Positions 1-8,150 of a DNA stretch of 29,993 nt are shown piece after piece. The stretch comes from Linderina pennispora (lineage: Eukaryota > Kickxellomycota > Kickxellomycetes > Kickxellales > Kickxellaceae), in contig NW_024468367.1 in the NCBI RefSeq assembly GCF_002104995.1, positions 1 through 29,993 on the forward strand, given 5' to 3'. The notes beneath the pieces are model-generated. The model made no database searches. It was not told the origin of the DNA and saw nothing but the letters and a program-made list of their open reading frames with translations. Positions within the stretch are counted from its first letter, which is position 1. Each line of letters starts with the position of its first letter. The position numbers and the translations under genes were made by a program.

Positions 1-162
1 GCTCCCCTCTGCTCAATTTCTCGTAGTGCGACAATTCAACAGAGACTCTGCTACTGGTGCCATACATGTCCAGAGCTAATATAAAGTGTGTGTCTGGTCA
101 CAGGTGCAGAGGCCACCCGCTGAATAAATCCACCTCGCCAGTCCTTGGAAATCCACAGGCGC

Positions 163-279
163 CTCGCTTCTTGTCTTCGTTGCTCCCCTTTTTCTCCTCT
201 CCCATTGTCAACTTTGCCCCCTTTTCGGCTTTCTTCCATTTCAACATTATAGCCTAATATCGCCCCTTATAATTCAACC
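163..279 (+). promoter_or_regulatory. pyrimidine-rich 5' flank of the first gene
   Basis: A C/T-rich stretch (roughly 170-240), followed by a short AT-rich stretch, precedes the ATG at 280. This is a common look for fungal promoters and 5' untranslated regions. No specific factor site or canonical TATA box was recognised. Positions 1-279 hold no convincing coding sequence. Confidence 0.3.
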
Positions 280-2418
280 ATGCCCCCGCTGACCGAGCAG
301 GCTCTGGGCGAGCACATACGGCTTTATGGATGAGGAGGGAGACCAGGGCAGCATATACCGCATGGCTGTGGGGCTGGACAATCTGGCGAGGATGTCGTCA
401 CCATCGCCGTCGCTGAGGCTGCAGCACCAGCAGCAGACGGGCGGCAGTCGGAGAATGGAGAAAGGCAAGCTGGTCGGCGTCCTAAAGTATCTCAAGAGCC
501 AGCACACTCTGACACAGGAGAGCCTGCCGGTACTGTTTTTTGGCTGACGACGAGGCATGCGAGCAGTCCAGGCCTCTGGGCAGCGTGGCCGATAATCGCG
601 AGGATACGCGTACCAGCATTCTGGCAGGCCCTGCACAGCAGCGTAGTTGCAGGGGGTCTACGAGACGGAGATCACGGAGGGGTTTGCGTGGGGCCAGCAG
701 CCAGCAGCAGGTAGAGAGCAGCGGGGGCAGAAAGGGCCGTTGCAAAACAGCCAGCAGGAATCACTGGGTGCCAGCGCTGCGGGCTTTGCATTTGGCGACA
801 ATCCACGCTCTCCCGAGCGTCTCTTTGGCACCAGGCTCTGCTGTAGCAACAGCAGCAGCAACAGCAGCGGGTCAGCACTCCCAGCCAGGGCGTCTCGGAA
901 TCTTTTAGCAAGGGCAAGTCAGTTGCATCCAACATGCACGGTAGGTGCAGAATTCGCTAGTTGCCGGGTAGGCAAGAGTGCACTGGAGCTTTGGTGTATC
1001 ACACTTGTCATCTTTGTTCCTCCCCCACCCTGCCTGCCTTGTTTTGCACCGCCTATGCATATGCACCGCATGCATTGTGTTAATTGGAAAGGCACTAAAT
1101 GCCCGGAGTGTCGCACCATGACTATTGGAGGGAAGGGGACACATACGGCAGCGGAGAAACATCACCCATTCATCATACATACGGCATTATCTATTACAAA
1201 TTGTAGACGTCGATTTTACCTCAGGTGCGGGGGTTTTTGCGGCGCACCCGCAGCACCAAATCGCAGCAGAGGGCCCCACAGCCGCAGGGAGACGATCAGC
1301 GCAAACCTGCCAGTGCCCCTGCTAGCCGCAACAGTAGCCATATTGCAGCGGATAGCGTTGGCTACAGTGCTACTACCGAGCCACAGATTGACCTGAACAC
1401 CAATGGTGCCACTGACGCCACTGACATACTGGGTCCCAGGCTAACGCACCAAGAGCAACCCTTCATCGACTACAGCAACATGTATGACTCGCTGAGCGAC
1501 GGTACTCTAGACAGGACCGATGACTACCATTATCGCTCTCCTTACACTAGCAGTCCACCTGTGCCTCAGTCTTGTCCGCAGCCCCACCTGGTCTATAGTG
1601 ATAATAGTCATAGCGTGCGCCGTCTACCCAACAACGACGGCCTGCGGATGCAGCCATCCTCATCAAGCTCTCAACCTGCCTACCTGGCATCGTCCAACAC
1701 GCACCTCCTGAACTCGATTGAAGAGTGCCTGAATGAAGATGGTTTTGCAATCGCCGGCTGTCCCTCCAGAATGGACGTTGACGAACGTGAAGATGGGGGC
1801 CCTAGCGCTGTGGTTTCTGGTGCCGTTGATGCAGCAAACCTCAGCTTCATATTTGATGAGTCTGATGGCCACGACGACTACCCCAGGGACCTCATAGGCA
1901 ATATATCGAATACTGCACTCTCGGCCTTTGCCAGCCATATATTTTCATCAAACCCCGATATGGCCAGCGCACGCCATGTGGGCGAAAGAACTGTGTCAGA
2001 TTTTAACAACAGCGTGTACCACAGGCATCGCCCGCTCCACCTGCCCAGCGCCGACCGGCACGTGTCATTTGGCGATCTGCGTGATGACAGCTACGATATT
2101 TTGCCCGAGTACCAACCGCAGACAGAGTTGCCGCCGCCTTACCCGCAGAGCACCAACAACAGTAGCAGCTATATTAGCAACCGGTCACGCCAGTTTCGGA
2201 GACAGAGTTCGCTGCACGAAACGTCGCTGTTCAACAGGTCGCGTGGAGCCATATCGCTATCTGTGCGCTCTGAGGAAGGCTCTGCCCACAGAAATGCGAG
2301 ACGGTATGACATACACAACGCCTTGTACAGCAGCAACAGTTCTGTTGCTAGGCGGCCCAACAATGCCTCGGACGAGATGAATACCAGGTTCCGGTACTAC
2401 CCTCGTCAGCTAAACTAA
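280..2418 (+). CDS. uncharacterised low-complexity protein with a PPxY motif; 5' half frame-disrupted
   Basis: The last part is one clean reading frame from 1225 to the TAA at 2416-2418, about 397 codons. It is rich in Ser, Asn, Asp, Pro and Arg, has no membrane segment, and contains a PPPY stretch (a possible WW-domain/Nedd4-ligase binding site) about two thirds along. A plausible start is the ATG at 280, but that frame closes after 17 codons. Protein-like sequence then moves between frames at about 326-545, 540-640 and 647-940. A likely intron runs from the GT at 941 (GTAGGT) to the AG at 1224, with the phase uncertain because of the frame breaks. The G5/T5 runs near 1228-1237 and other homopolymers are candidate indel sites. 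I do not recognise the family. Function unknown; the PPxY suggests an adaptor role only as inference. Confidence 0.5.
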
Positions 2419-2442
2419 TTTATACATACCCAATCTTGAATA

Positions 2443-2470
2443 CTAGACTTGTCGTGTCTGCAATGCGAGC
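2443..2470 (-). repeat. Helitron H3 3' terminus with decayed hairpin
   Basis: CTAG at 2443-2446 is separated by 9 nt from a hairpin position (2456-2461 with 2465-2470, loop 2462-2464). That is exactly the spacing seen at the H1 and H2 ends. The distal arm GCGAGC matches H2. The other arm, GTCTGC, now pairs with two wobbles and one mismatch, so this is the oldest or most decayed of the three ends. Confidence 0.65.
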
Positions 2471-2974
2471 TCAGCTAGTCGGTAAAGCTTAGATGGTCGG
2501 TAATGTGGCAGAGAATCTGCCAAAGAGTTTCACGGCAGATGACTCTTGCGTAGTCAGACGTATCCATCGAGTAGTTGCTGATGCGCATCACCGAGTCAAG
2601 CCCTGCATCAGGGTATGTCATAGCTGGCAGCCACGAATATTAAATAATAGAATGTAAAAGGGGGCTTGTAGGGAAGTCAGAATATGTAGAGGGGGCGAGG
2701 GATTAGAAAAGGCAGATAGCGCAAGAGGGACCCCATTTATATATAGGATATGTGCTGGCCAGCAAGCCAACAGTTCCAAGCGTGAGCACCGAGGATAAAG
2801 AAGTTGAGTGATTCATTTATTGGGTTGCTGGACCTACAAAATGAAGGAGCGAAGACAAATGGCGCTTTGATATGTGGTTCCGAGTTCGATTTTACAAGTG
2901 CTTTTAAGGCATATATTTGACACCTCAGGATCTGAATCCATCGGCCAAAGGAGAGGATATTATTTTTAGGTGTT

Positions 2975-3003
2975 CACAGAGCGAGTCACGCATACTCGCT
3001 GTG
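2975..3003. repeat. subterminal hairpin near the H3 5' end
   Basis: CACAG/CTGTG (2975-2979 with 2999-3003) and CGAGT/ACTCG (2982-2986 with 2994-2998) form a 10-bp stem with a 2-nt bulge and a 7-nt loop. The corresponding region of H2 (near 6347-6360) keeps the GAGCAAGTCACT-like half but not the second arm. Confidence 0.5.
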
Positions 3004-3088
3004 AGACTCGAAACTGCGTGAATCCCTCCAACCATCCAAAAACGCTCTAGCGGACAGTCGGACGCGATTTGGACTATAAGATCTCATA

Positions 3089-3116
3089 CTAGAAATACTC
3101 TGCTCGCGATGCGAGC
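3089..3116 (-). repeat. Helitron H2 3' terminus: hairpin, 9-nt spacer, CTAG
   Basis: GCTCGC (3102-3107) pairs with GCGAGC (3111-3116) around a GAT loop. Nine bases later on the minus strand comes CTAG (3092-3089), then T. H1 has the same arrangement with GCTTGC/GCAAGC, which is a compensatory C:G to T:A change that keeps the stem. A hairpin a short distance before a CTRR end is the hallmark of Helitron 3' ends. Confidence 0.85.
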
Positions 3117-3240
3117 TCGGCTGCTAGTCAGCATGGGTTGACACGTCGATAAGGGCATCACGGCGAACCGGTCATTTGAACGTGTCGGATGGTTGTTGGT
3201 GCAATGTCGATCATGGACATCTCCCATCTTGATGGCCTGC
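3089..3240 (-). ncRNA. candidate Fanzor guide-RNA scaffold (fRNA/omegaRNA region)
   Basis: This is the 152 nt between the Fanzor stop codon and the 3' end of H2. In TnpB and Fanzor systems the guide RNA scaffold is transcribed from the region overlapping or just downstream of the nuclease gene up to the transposon end, and the guide is read from the flank. This stretch has the right position and strand, and contains the 3102-3116 hairpin and a nearby imperfect palindrome at 3122-3134. The assignment is positional inference; the hairpin alone is also explained as the Helitron terminator. Confidence 0.35.
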
Positions 3241-5851
3241 TCAGCGTAGGCGCTTCAGCGCTGGCTCGCTGCTGCTGGCAACAGAATCGCCTGCTGCTGC
3301 ACGCCTCTTGCGCGGGTTCTTTGTTGCAGGGGTGGTGCCAGAAGTATCGGCAGCAATGGCCGTAAAGCGACGGAACCGTTCAGGAATACTGCCTGAATCA
3401 CAGAGTGACTGGAAAATGAGTCTGAAGTTTAGAACTGCTGCGATATCGCGGTTCAAGAGCCGAGACGAATAGGCTCGCCTGTATTGTGCCATGGCCCGCT
3501 TACATGACTCGCTTGTACAGCGGAGAAGGCCATGGCACTTCACAGTTGGGTTCTTCGATCTCTGGTAGGGCCGCGGATTGGGGACATGCCGGAATGTCTG
3601 CAGTGACTTATCGCAGCAGAACGGGCACACCGACGATGTCCGGAATTCGTCGATCAGATAGACTTCAAAGCCATGGTGCTTGAACTTGTCGCGCCATCCC
3701 TTGCCACGAATCGGCGCATGGTGCCGGGCCATCGGCGCACTCCAATTGCCCATGATCAGCACTGGATCTGGACCAAACTTGCTCCGGAGTTTCGCGGCAA
3801 GCCTGTGGTCTGCACGGGCCTGGTTCATGAATGAATCAAGGCGCAGCTTGCGGTGAAGCGGGTACACCTTGGGACTGGTCCCGACACCCGGATGGGCCTT
3901 CCAGCGCCTCTGATGCTGCTTGTTTGACTTAGTGGGCTGCTGCTCTAGTAGCCTTCGCGCTGTCATCGTGTTGGCATAAAATGGTGCTAGGACACACCGC
4001 ACAGATGCACGGGCAGCAATGTAGGCACGGAATTTTGCTGGGCTAAGGGTCCGGCAGCAGTGCTTGGAAAGCTCTGCCTCTGCTCTGCGGACAGCATCTT
4101 CTGGGACTTGATCCTTTGTAGCCCGACGAATCCTGTCATAGTGGCGCAGCTTGAGCTCCTTATTGCGCTGCTGCCGTGTGTAGCGGTAGAGCATTCTCTC
4201 ACCCTCTTTCCCATTGCTGCTATTTTCGTGCATCATGTATAGCAAATCGCCCCGACCTGGATCGATGAATACACAGCGGCCTTTCAGATTCTGCAGCTCT
4301 GGCTGTGGGATCTGGTGGATATAGCGACAGTCAGCTATAGTATTGCCTCTCACAGCACCACCTCCTGCAACATCGCCTGTAGCATCGCCTCCCACAGCAT
4401 CGCCTGTAGCATCGCCTCCTGTAGCATCGCCTCCTGTAGCATTGCCTCCTGTAGCATCGCCTCCCGCAGCATCGCCTGTAGCATCGCCTCCCACAGCATC
4501 GCCTCCTGCAGCACCAGCCTTAGGTACCTTGTCTTGTAACAAAATGCATATCGTTACACCATCTGTTGTCGCCATTCCGTGGAATTTTCTATCACCATGC
4601 GCCTTAAATGGCTTCGATGTTAGATCTGCGACCCGGCCCCACACATCCCACACAGGTTGTGTGATCCCTTGGACCGGGTCGTGTGCACAGACTGGGGTGC
4701 TGGTGCATATGCATTGTTAAGTGCTGCAACAGTGTCTGCTGCTGCCGCCGATGCAGCAGCAAGTGAATCAGCCGCTACTGCTGCAGTTGCTGCAGTGGCC
4801 TCTGTTGCATCTGATGGCATCTTCGCTGCTTCGCGTGCAGCCTTCTTGGCCAATTTTTCGCCCTTTTCTGCTGCTTTCCTTGCCTCTGTTGCTGCCCTCT
4901 TTGCTGCGTTGATCTTGGTAACCTCCTCACGGGTTTTCGAAATAAACACCTGCTTGATTATTTGCTTGTCTAAGCGCACATGGCCTGGGATCCATGATGT
5001 CCGCAGAGGCAAGCATTGGGGGGAGACTTGCCAAGCTGCTCATTCTCAATAAGCTGGCATAGGCGAATGTATGCACGCAGGTGCTTAAGTGGATTCACCT
5101 TGGCATCATAGTATCGGCTGTCTTTGGCGAATCTGTACTTGGCATCATAGGCATTAAGGACTGGTGCCAGCTTGTTGTAGATTGCAAGCATCGGTGGGGT
5201 GAGCACACTGAGATCAGGGTGTCTAGAGGCAACTGCCTGGCGGAGCTTCTGTGCGGGTGTATAGATACACACTTGACATGCATTATTGAACTCAGCCTTG
5301 GACACATTGCCCATTGTACTGTGCAGTGTGTTTTTGCGGCTGCGAATATCAATCAATTTGGCCAGAATCCGCTGTAGGCAACTGCCATAGTGCAACACAA
5401 TGTTGTTCTTGTATGCTGTCATCAGCTCGGTATCCACGTATGTCGCTACCTGATTCATTTCACGTACGCCATGTAGCTCGATATCGCCATTATGCAATAG
5501 ATAATCATAAATATGATATCTAACTACACCACCGAAATCTGCGCTCGACAGTTCTGACCTGTCCTTCCGGTTGACGAAATCCTCGGCAGATATGACAGTC
5601 TTCGCCTTCAGGTTGCGATAAATAAATAAATAAATGGAACGAAAAAACCCCTTTTTCACAAATATTGCAGGGTCAAAGGCATCATCGTCAGCTAGTTGAT
5701 GGAGTAATATCCATCGTGCAAGCATGTATGTATGCTCTTTGATGATATTGACGCTGTGTACAAATTGCTCTAGGCGAGGCAACATAGAATCACGGAAGCC
5801 AATACCACCAAGTGATGTCTTTATGACAGTAGTACTGCGGGTAATATCCAT
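3241..5851 (-). CDS. Fanzor (TnpB-like RNA-guided nuclease), three frames, RuvC motifs intact
   Basis: Read on the minus strand in three segments: 5851 to about 5020 (N-terminal, helical), about 5020 to 4685 (PLRTSWIPGH motif, then an Ala/Lys-rich stretch), and about 4680 to the stop near 3241. In the last segment, counted from codon 4653-4651, I see TDGV (residues 30-33), the first RuvC Asp in FIDPGRGD (D131), the Glu in LIDEFRTS (E336), a zinc ribbon (C343, C346, C379, C384) and the third acidic residue in NRDIAAVLN (D403). Having the Glu just before the zinc ribbon is the rearranged RuvC-II layout described for Fanzors. The first frame break fits loss of one C in the C6 run (5018-5023). 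The second lies near the GTGTG at 4681-4685 and fits a 2-nt change. A (GGDAT)n insert separates TDGV from RuvC-I. Family knowledge: Fanzors are guided by an RNA made from the element's 3' end. Identity is secure; whether this copy makes active protein is not. Confidence 0.85.
4354..4515. repeat. 15-bp minisatellite inside the Fanzor gene
   Basis: About ten degenerate copies of a 15-bp unit related to GCATCGCCTCCTGTA. On the minus strand it stays in frame and encodes repeats of Gly-Gly-Asp-Ala-Thr (residues about 48-100 of the last segment), between the TDGV motif and the first RuvC aspartate. Units of 15 bp keep the frame, so this looks like replication slippage tolerated in a surface loop. 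Confidence 0.85.
5618..5634. repeat. (ATAA)n microsatellite in the Fanzor N-terminal segment
   Basis: About four ATAA units, read on the minus strand as the hydrophobic run IYLFIY. It is in frame in this copy but could be a site of length variation. Confidence 0.7.
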
Positions 5852-6462
5852 TTGAGAAGTTCAATAGGCAAGTAAGAAGAGAAATGATGCTGTTCAGTTT
5901 TGCTGTATTGCGTATGCATAGCATTAAGAACTTTTTATTAAAAATGATCTGGCTTGCATGGTTCTTGGGGCCCTTAGCACTGATACAGTCTCTTGAATCA
6001 GTCTATACATACTGGGTCCGTTGTGACCCAAATACTATCGCTTACGCATGTTCATAAGACAAATTAATTTATAAAATAAACCCACAAATATTGCATAACC
6101 ACCAGAAGAGCTATATGGACTTATTCAATAGGTGCTCATAGATAAATATCCTAAGAGTATTGCGCAGCCAGTGATGACCACCATGATGACGCCATGGAAG
6201 TTATCAGGTCGACCGATACTGAGAGCAGCTCTTGCGCTGAACCAATGGAGATATCCAGTAGAGACCTGTGATCACTACAACAATAACTTGTCACCCTGGT
6301 TTCACCGGTGAGGTCAGATGCCGCACAAAACCAAAGGGAGTTTACAGAGCAAGTCACTCAAACCCGTATTGAAGCTTAAGAGTTTTTTTTTAACCAATTA
6401 AATAATTTCTAGCGGACGGTCGGACACTTTTTGGACTATAAAATCTTATATATAGGTAAAGA

Positions 6463-6545
6463 CTAGCAGTCTCATGCTTGCGATGCAAGCGCACCTCTAT
6501 GTGTGCCAAACGCTGTTTGTCACACATTTCGGTGGAGACTGCTAG
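6463..6545 (-). repeat. Helitron H1 3' terminus folding as a three-way junction
   Basis: The terminal CTAGCAGTCTC (6463-6473) is perfectly inverted at 6535-6545 (11 bp). Inside are hairpin 1, GCTTGC/GCAAGC (6476-6481 with 6485-6490, loop GAT), and hairpin 2, ATGTGTG/CACACAT (6499-6505 with 6521-6527), which continues after one mismatch as a 5-bp CAAAC/GTTTG stem with a 3-nt loop. Every strong complementarity in the 83 nt nests into one fold that includes the terminal CTAG. Confidence 0.75.
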
Positions 6546-6559
6546 CGCCTGCAGCGGGC

Positions 6560-6703
6560 TGAATACATAAATAAATACAAATTTGTTAATGAATATAATA
6601 GGTTTTAATATAAAATATTTAATAATTTTAATAATATTAATAGTATAAGGTAGAAATTAGTATTAGGTAATAAAAATATATTTAATATAAAGTTAAAATT
6701 AAA
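6560..6703. other. very AT-rich subterminal stretch of H1
   Basis: A stretch composed almost only of A and T, between the helicase stop codon and the 3' structure of H1. No gene is present. The contrast with the GC-richer host genes fits old, mutated transposon sequence. Confidence 0.6.
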
Positions 6704-6997
6704 CTAAGAAAATATCTCCTTATAGACTATGTTTTTAGTCTTAGGTTCACCATCAGGATAATGCATAGTTGACCCTACTATTATCTTTAGATTATTAAAT
6801 GATTGTATGCAAGAAAGTGCCACATAGAGTTGACCATGAGTAAAGACAGGTGATGGAAGGTAAAGCCCAACTCGTTCCATTGTTTGACCTTGGGCCTTAT
6901 TTATAGTCATTGAGAAGGCAAGGTGGATTGGGAACTGGCATTGGTGTAGAACAAATGGTAATTGCTGGTGCTTAGTTGTTAATATCATTCGGGGTAT
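6704..6997 (-). pseudogene. Helitron PIF1 helicase, C-terminal fragment (cut off by the gypsy insertion)
   Basis: The minus-strand reading continues the helicase cut at 11803, starting in PRMILTTKH after the target duplication. It holds the last helicase motif, including SMTINKAQGQT and the following GQLYVALSC region, and ends at TAG (6706-6704). Removing the retroelement with one GTAT copy rejoins the frame exactly. Confidence 0.85.
6994..6997. repeat. target-site duplication, left copy (GTAT)
   Basis: GTAT directly precedes the 5' LTR; the same four bases directly follow the 3' LTR at 11803-11806. Confidence 0.8.
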
Positions 6998-7134
6998 TGT
7001 AGTGTATGGGCACGTGAGACTAGCCACGAGGGAACAAAGCACACCCCCAGGACGCACAGATAAAAGGCCGTATGTGACAGAGATACAGATTGTTTCCACA
7101 GGTTTATTCTTTTACTCAAAATACAAACACGTCA
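6998..7134 (+). repeat. 5' LTR, 137 bp
   Basis: Starts TGTAGTG and ends CGTCA (TG...CA termini). Base-for-base identical to 11666-11802 by eye. It contains CACGTG near its start and an A/T-rich GATAAAAGG that may act as a TATA-like element. Confidence 0.95.
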
Positions 7135-7135
7135 T

Positions 7136-7148
7136 TGGTAGCATCACC
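7136..7148 (+). promoter_or_regulatory. primer-binding site
   Basis: TGGTAGCATCACC begins one base after the 5' LTR. TGG complements a tRNA 3' CCA, and TGGTAGC is the start seen in elements primed by initiator tRNA-Met. The exact tRNA is inferred from only the first seven bases. Confidence 0.65.
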
Positions 7149-7181
7149 TTATTATTCACCTTATATACAAAAGAACGTAAC

Positions 7182-8132
7182 ATGGCTCGAACGGCCATCG
7201 GAGAACTGCCAACGTACTCAGGCAGGAATGATGTGAGGACATTCCAGGAATGGCTAGCAATGGCTACGGATGCTTTCTTGGAGGATAATATCGCAGATAG
7301 CAATCGTCAATTGGCTTGCCTACGCCGTCGCGTAGAGGGGCAAGCATTGGTAGAGGTCACCCTACACCGTCAACAGGAAGCACTAACACAAGGGGAACAA
7401 GCAATCCTAGGCTGGCAACCGGTCCACAACATCGAGGACTTTAAGCGCTACTTTGCACCGAAATTCGCAGCTATCACTGTGGACGATACCCTGCGCGAGA
7501 GACTGCGTCAACTGAAACAGACTGGCACTGTATCCGAGTATATCACTGCCGAGTCAAAGATCGTCGGAACATACCAGATGACTGACGAGGAGAGGCGTTA
7601 CGACTTCATCCATGGGTTACAACCTAAGCCGCGTGAATATGTCCGTGCACAGGAGCCCCAGTCATTCACTGAGGTGATCGCAGCAGCCCTCAAGTATGAG
7701 TGTATCCGGGGTGGTAAGACAGCCACTGAGGATAATGTGGAGAGAGTCGAAACACCGATGGCAGTGCCACTAGATCCCAATGCCATGGAGGTGGATGCGA
7801 TTCGCATGAATACTATACCCACGGGGACCCCCATGGTCACAGCACCAACACATGGCTTCTCTATCAGCGATATGAAACAACTCATGGAGGTCGCTGCTAT
7901 GTTCATGGGACACCAGTACAGCAATACGGGAGGGCCGAGTTATCGCAAAACCCCTCGTGGTGGACAGGACCGTCTCATTACACTCGTTATCAATGGACAG
8001 GCCATGCAGGTCAATATACGCCAACCATGGGTACGCCAATACCTGCGTGATAACCACCTATGCTACCGGTGTGGTAGTGCGGACCACCAATCTCGTCACT
8101 GTAGCCAGGGAAAAGCCGCTGGTCAGCAGTAA
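7182..8132 (+). CDS. Gag polyprotein
   Basis: 316 codons from the ATG at 7182 to TAA at 8130-8132. I chose this ATG because the upstream part of the open frame is LTR and leader. The N-terminal and central parts look like a Ty3/gypsy capsid (retrotransposon gag domain, including a WQPVHNIEDFKRYFAPKF-type segment). The C terminus has one CCHC zinc knuckle, CYRCGSADHQSRHC, the nucleocapsid motif for RNA packaging. No internal stop. Its last codons overlap the start of the pol frame and contain the frameshift signal. Confidence 0.92.
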   Translation: MARTAIGELPTYSGRNDVRTFQEWLAMATDAFLEDNIADSNRQLACLRRRVEGQALVEVTLHRQQEALTQGEQAILGWQPVHNIEDFKRYFAPKFAAITVDDTLRERLRQLKQTGTVSEYITAESKIVGTYQMTDEERRYDFIHGLQPKPREYVRAQEPQSFTEVIAAALKYECIRGGKTATEDNVERVETPMAVPLDPNAMEVDAIRMNTIPTGTPMVTAPTHGFSISDMKQLMEVAAMFMGHQYSNTGGPSYRKTPRGGQDRLITLVINGQAMQVNIRQPWVRQYLRDNHLCYRCGSADHQSRHCSQGKAAGQQ

Positions 8133-8150
8133 CTAGCCATGCTGCTGACC
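8108..8150 (+). promoter_or_regulatory. -1 programmed ribosomal frameshift signal between gag and pol
   Basis: Slippery heptamer GGGAAAA (8108-8114), phased G|GGA|AAA in the gag frame (the X XXY YYZ pattern). A 6-nt spacer follows, then a perfect 9-bp stem, GGTCAGCAG (8121-8129) with CTGCTGACC (8142-8150), around a 12-nt loop that contains the gag stop. Slipping back one base enters the pol frame, which is open from 8105. Element, spacing and frame all agree. Confidence 0.85.

Larger units (their letters stand above)
2443..3088 (-). mobile_element. Helitron H3: non-autonomous element, main body and 3' end
   Basis: On the minus strand this begins with TATGAGATC (3088 downward), which aligns with bases 13-30 of the 5' termini of H1 and H2 (16 of 18 identical). 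It ends in CTAG (2446-2443) followed by T, the expected Helitron 3' end at an A^T insertion site. The first 12 terminal bases are missing here and lie at 13362-13373, because H1 and H2 sit between. Similarity to H2's 5' region continues inward, with shared GTCCGAC and GTCCGCTAGA blocks and a shared GTGACT(C/T)GCTCTGT block. It has no coding sequence. Restored length would be about 658 bp, so this is a non-autonomous relative that needs proteins in trans. Confidence 0.75.
3089..6462 (-). mobile_element. Helitron H2 carrying a Fanzor gene
   Basis: On the minus strand the element starts with TCTTTACCTATATATAAGAT at 6462 and ends with CTAG at 3092-3089, followed by T. It is 3,374 bp. Its first 34 bases are identical to those of H1 (from 13361). 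Its 3' end has the family hairpin 9 nt before CTAG. It lies immediately against the CTAG of H1, with no base between. The cargo is a Fanzor gene in the same orientation; no Rep or helicase is present, so its movement would depend on an autonomous Helitron elsewhere. The 610 bp between its 5' end and the Fanzor start (5852-6462) holds no convincing gene and should contain the Fanzor promoter. Confidence 0.85.

Noticed and set aside
4354-4515. Tandem repeat considered as a CRISPR-like array
   Set aside because: Units are contiguous 15-mers with no spacers, in frame in a coding sequence; this is a minisatellite.
4660-4800. Intron joining the second and third Fanzor segments
   Set aside because: GT...AG pairs with a CTTAAC branch-like site exist, but those I tried give lengths that do not shift the frame as needed and the donors are poor.
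5018-5023. Programmed -1 frameshift in the Fanzor gene at the C6 run
   Set aside because: Phasing is not a good X XXY YYZ heptamer and no clear downstream stem was seen; a single-base loss in a homopolymer is simpler.
3045-6490. Repeated blocks at about 3045-3125 and 6410-6490 considered as terminal inverted repeats of a cut-and-paste transposon
   Set aside because: They are in direct, not inverted, orientation and are explained as the joint of one Helitron's 3' end with the next one's 5' end.
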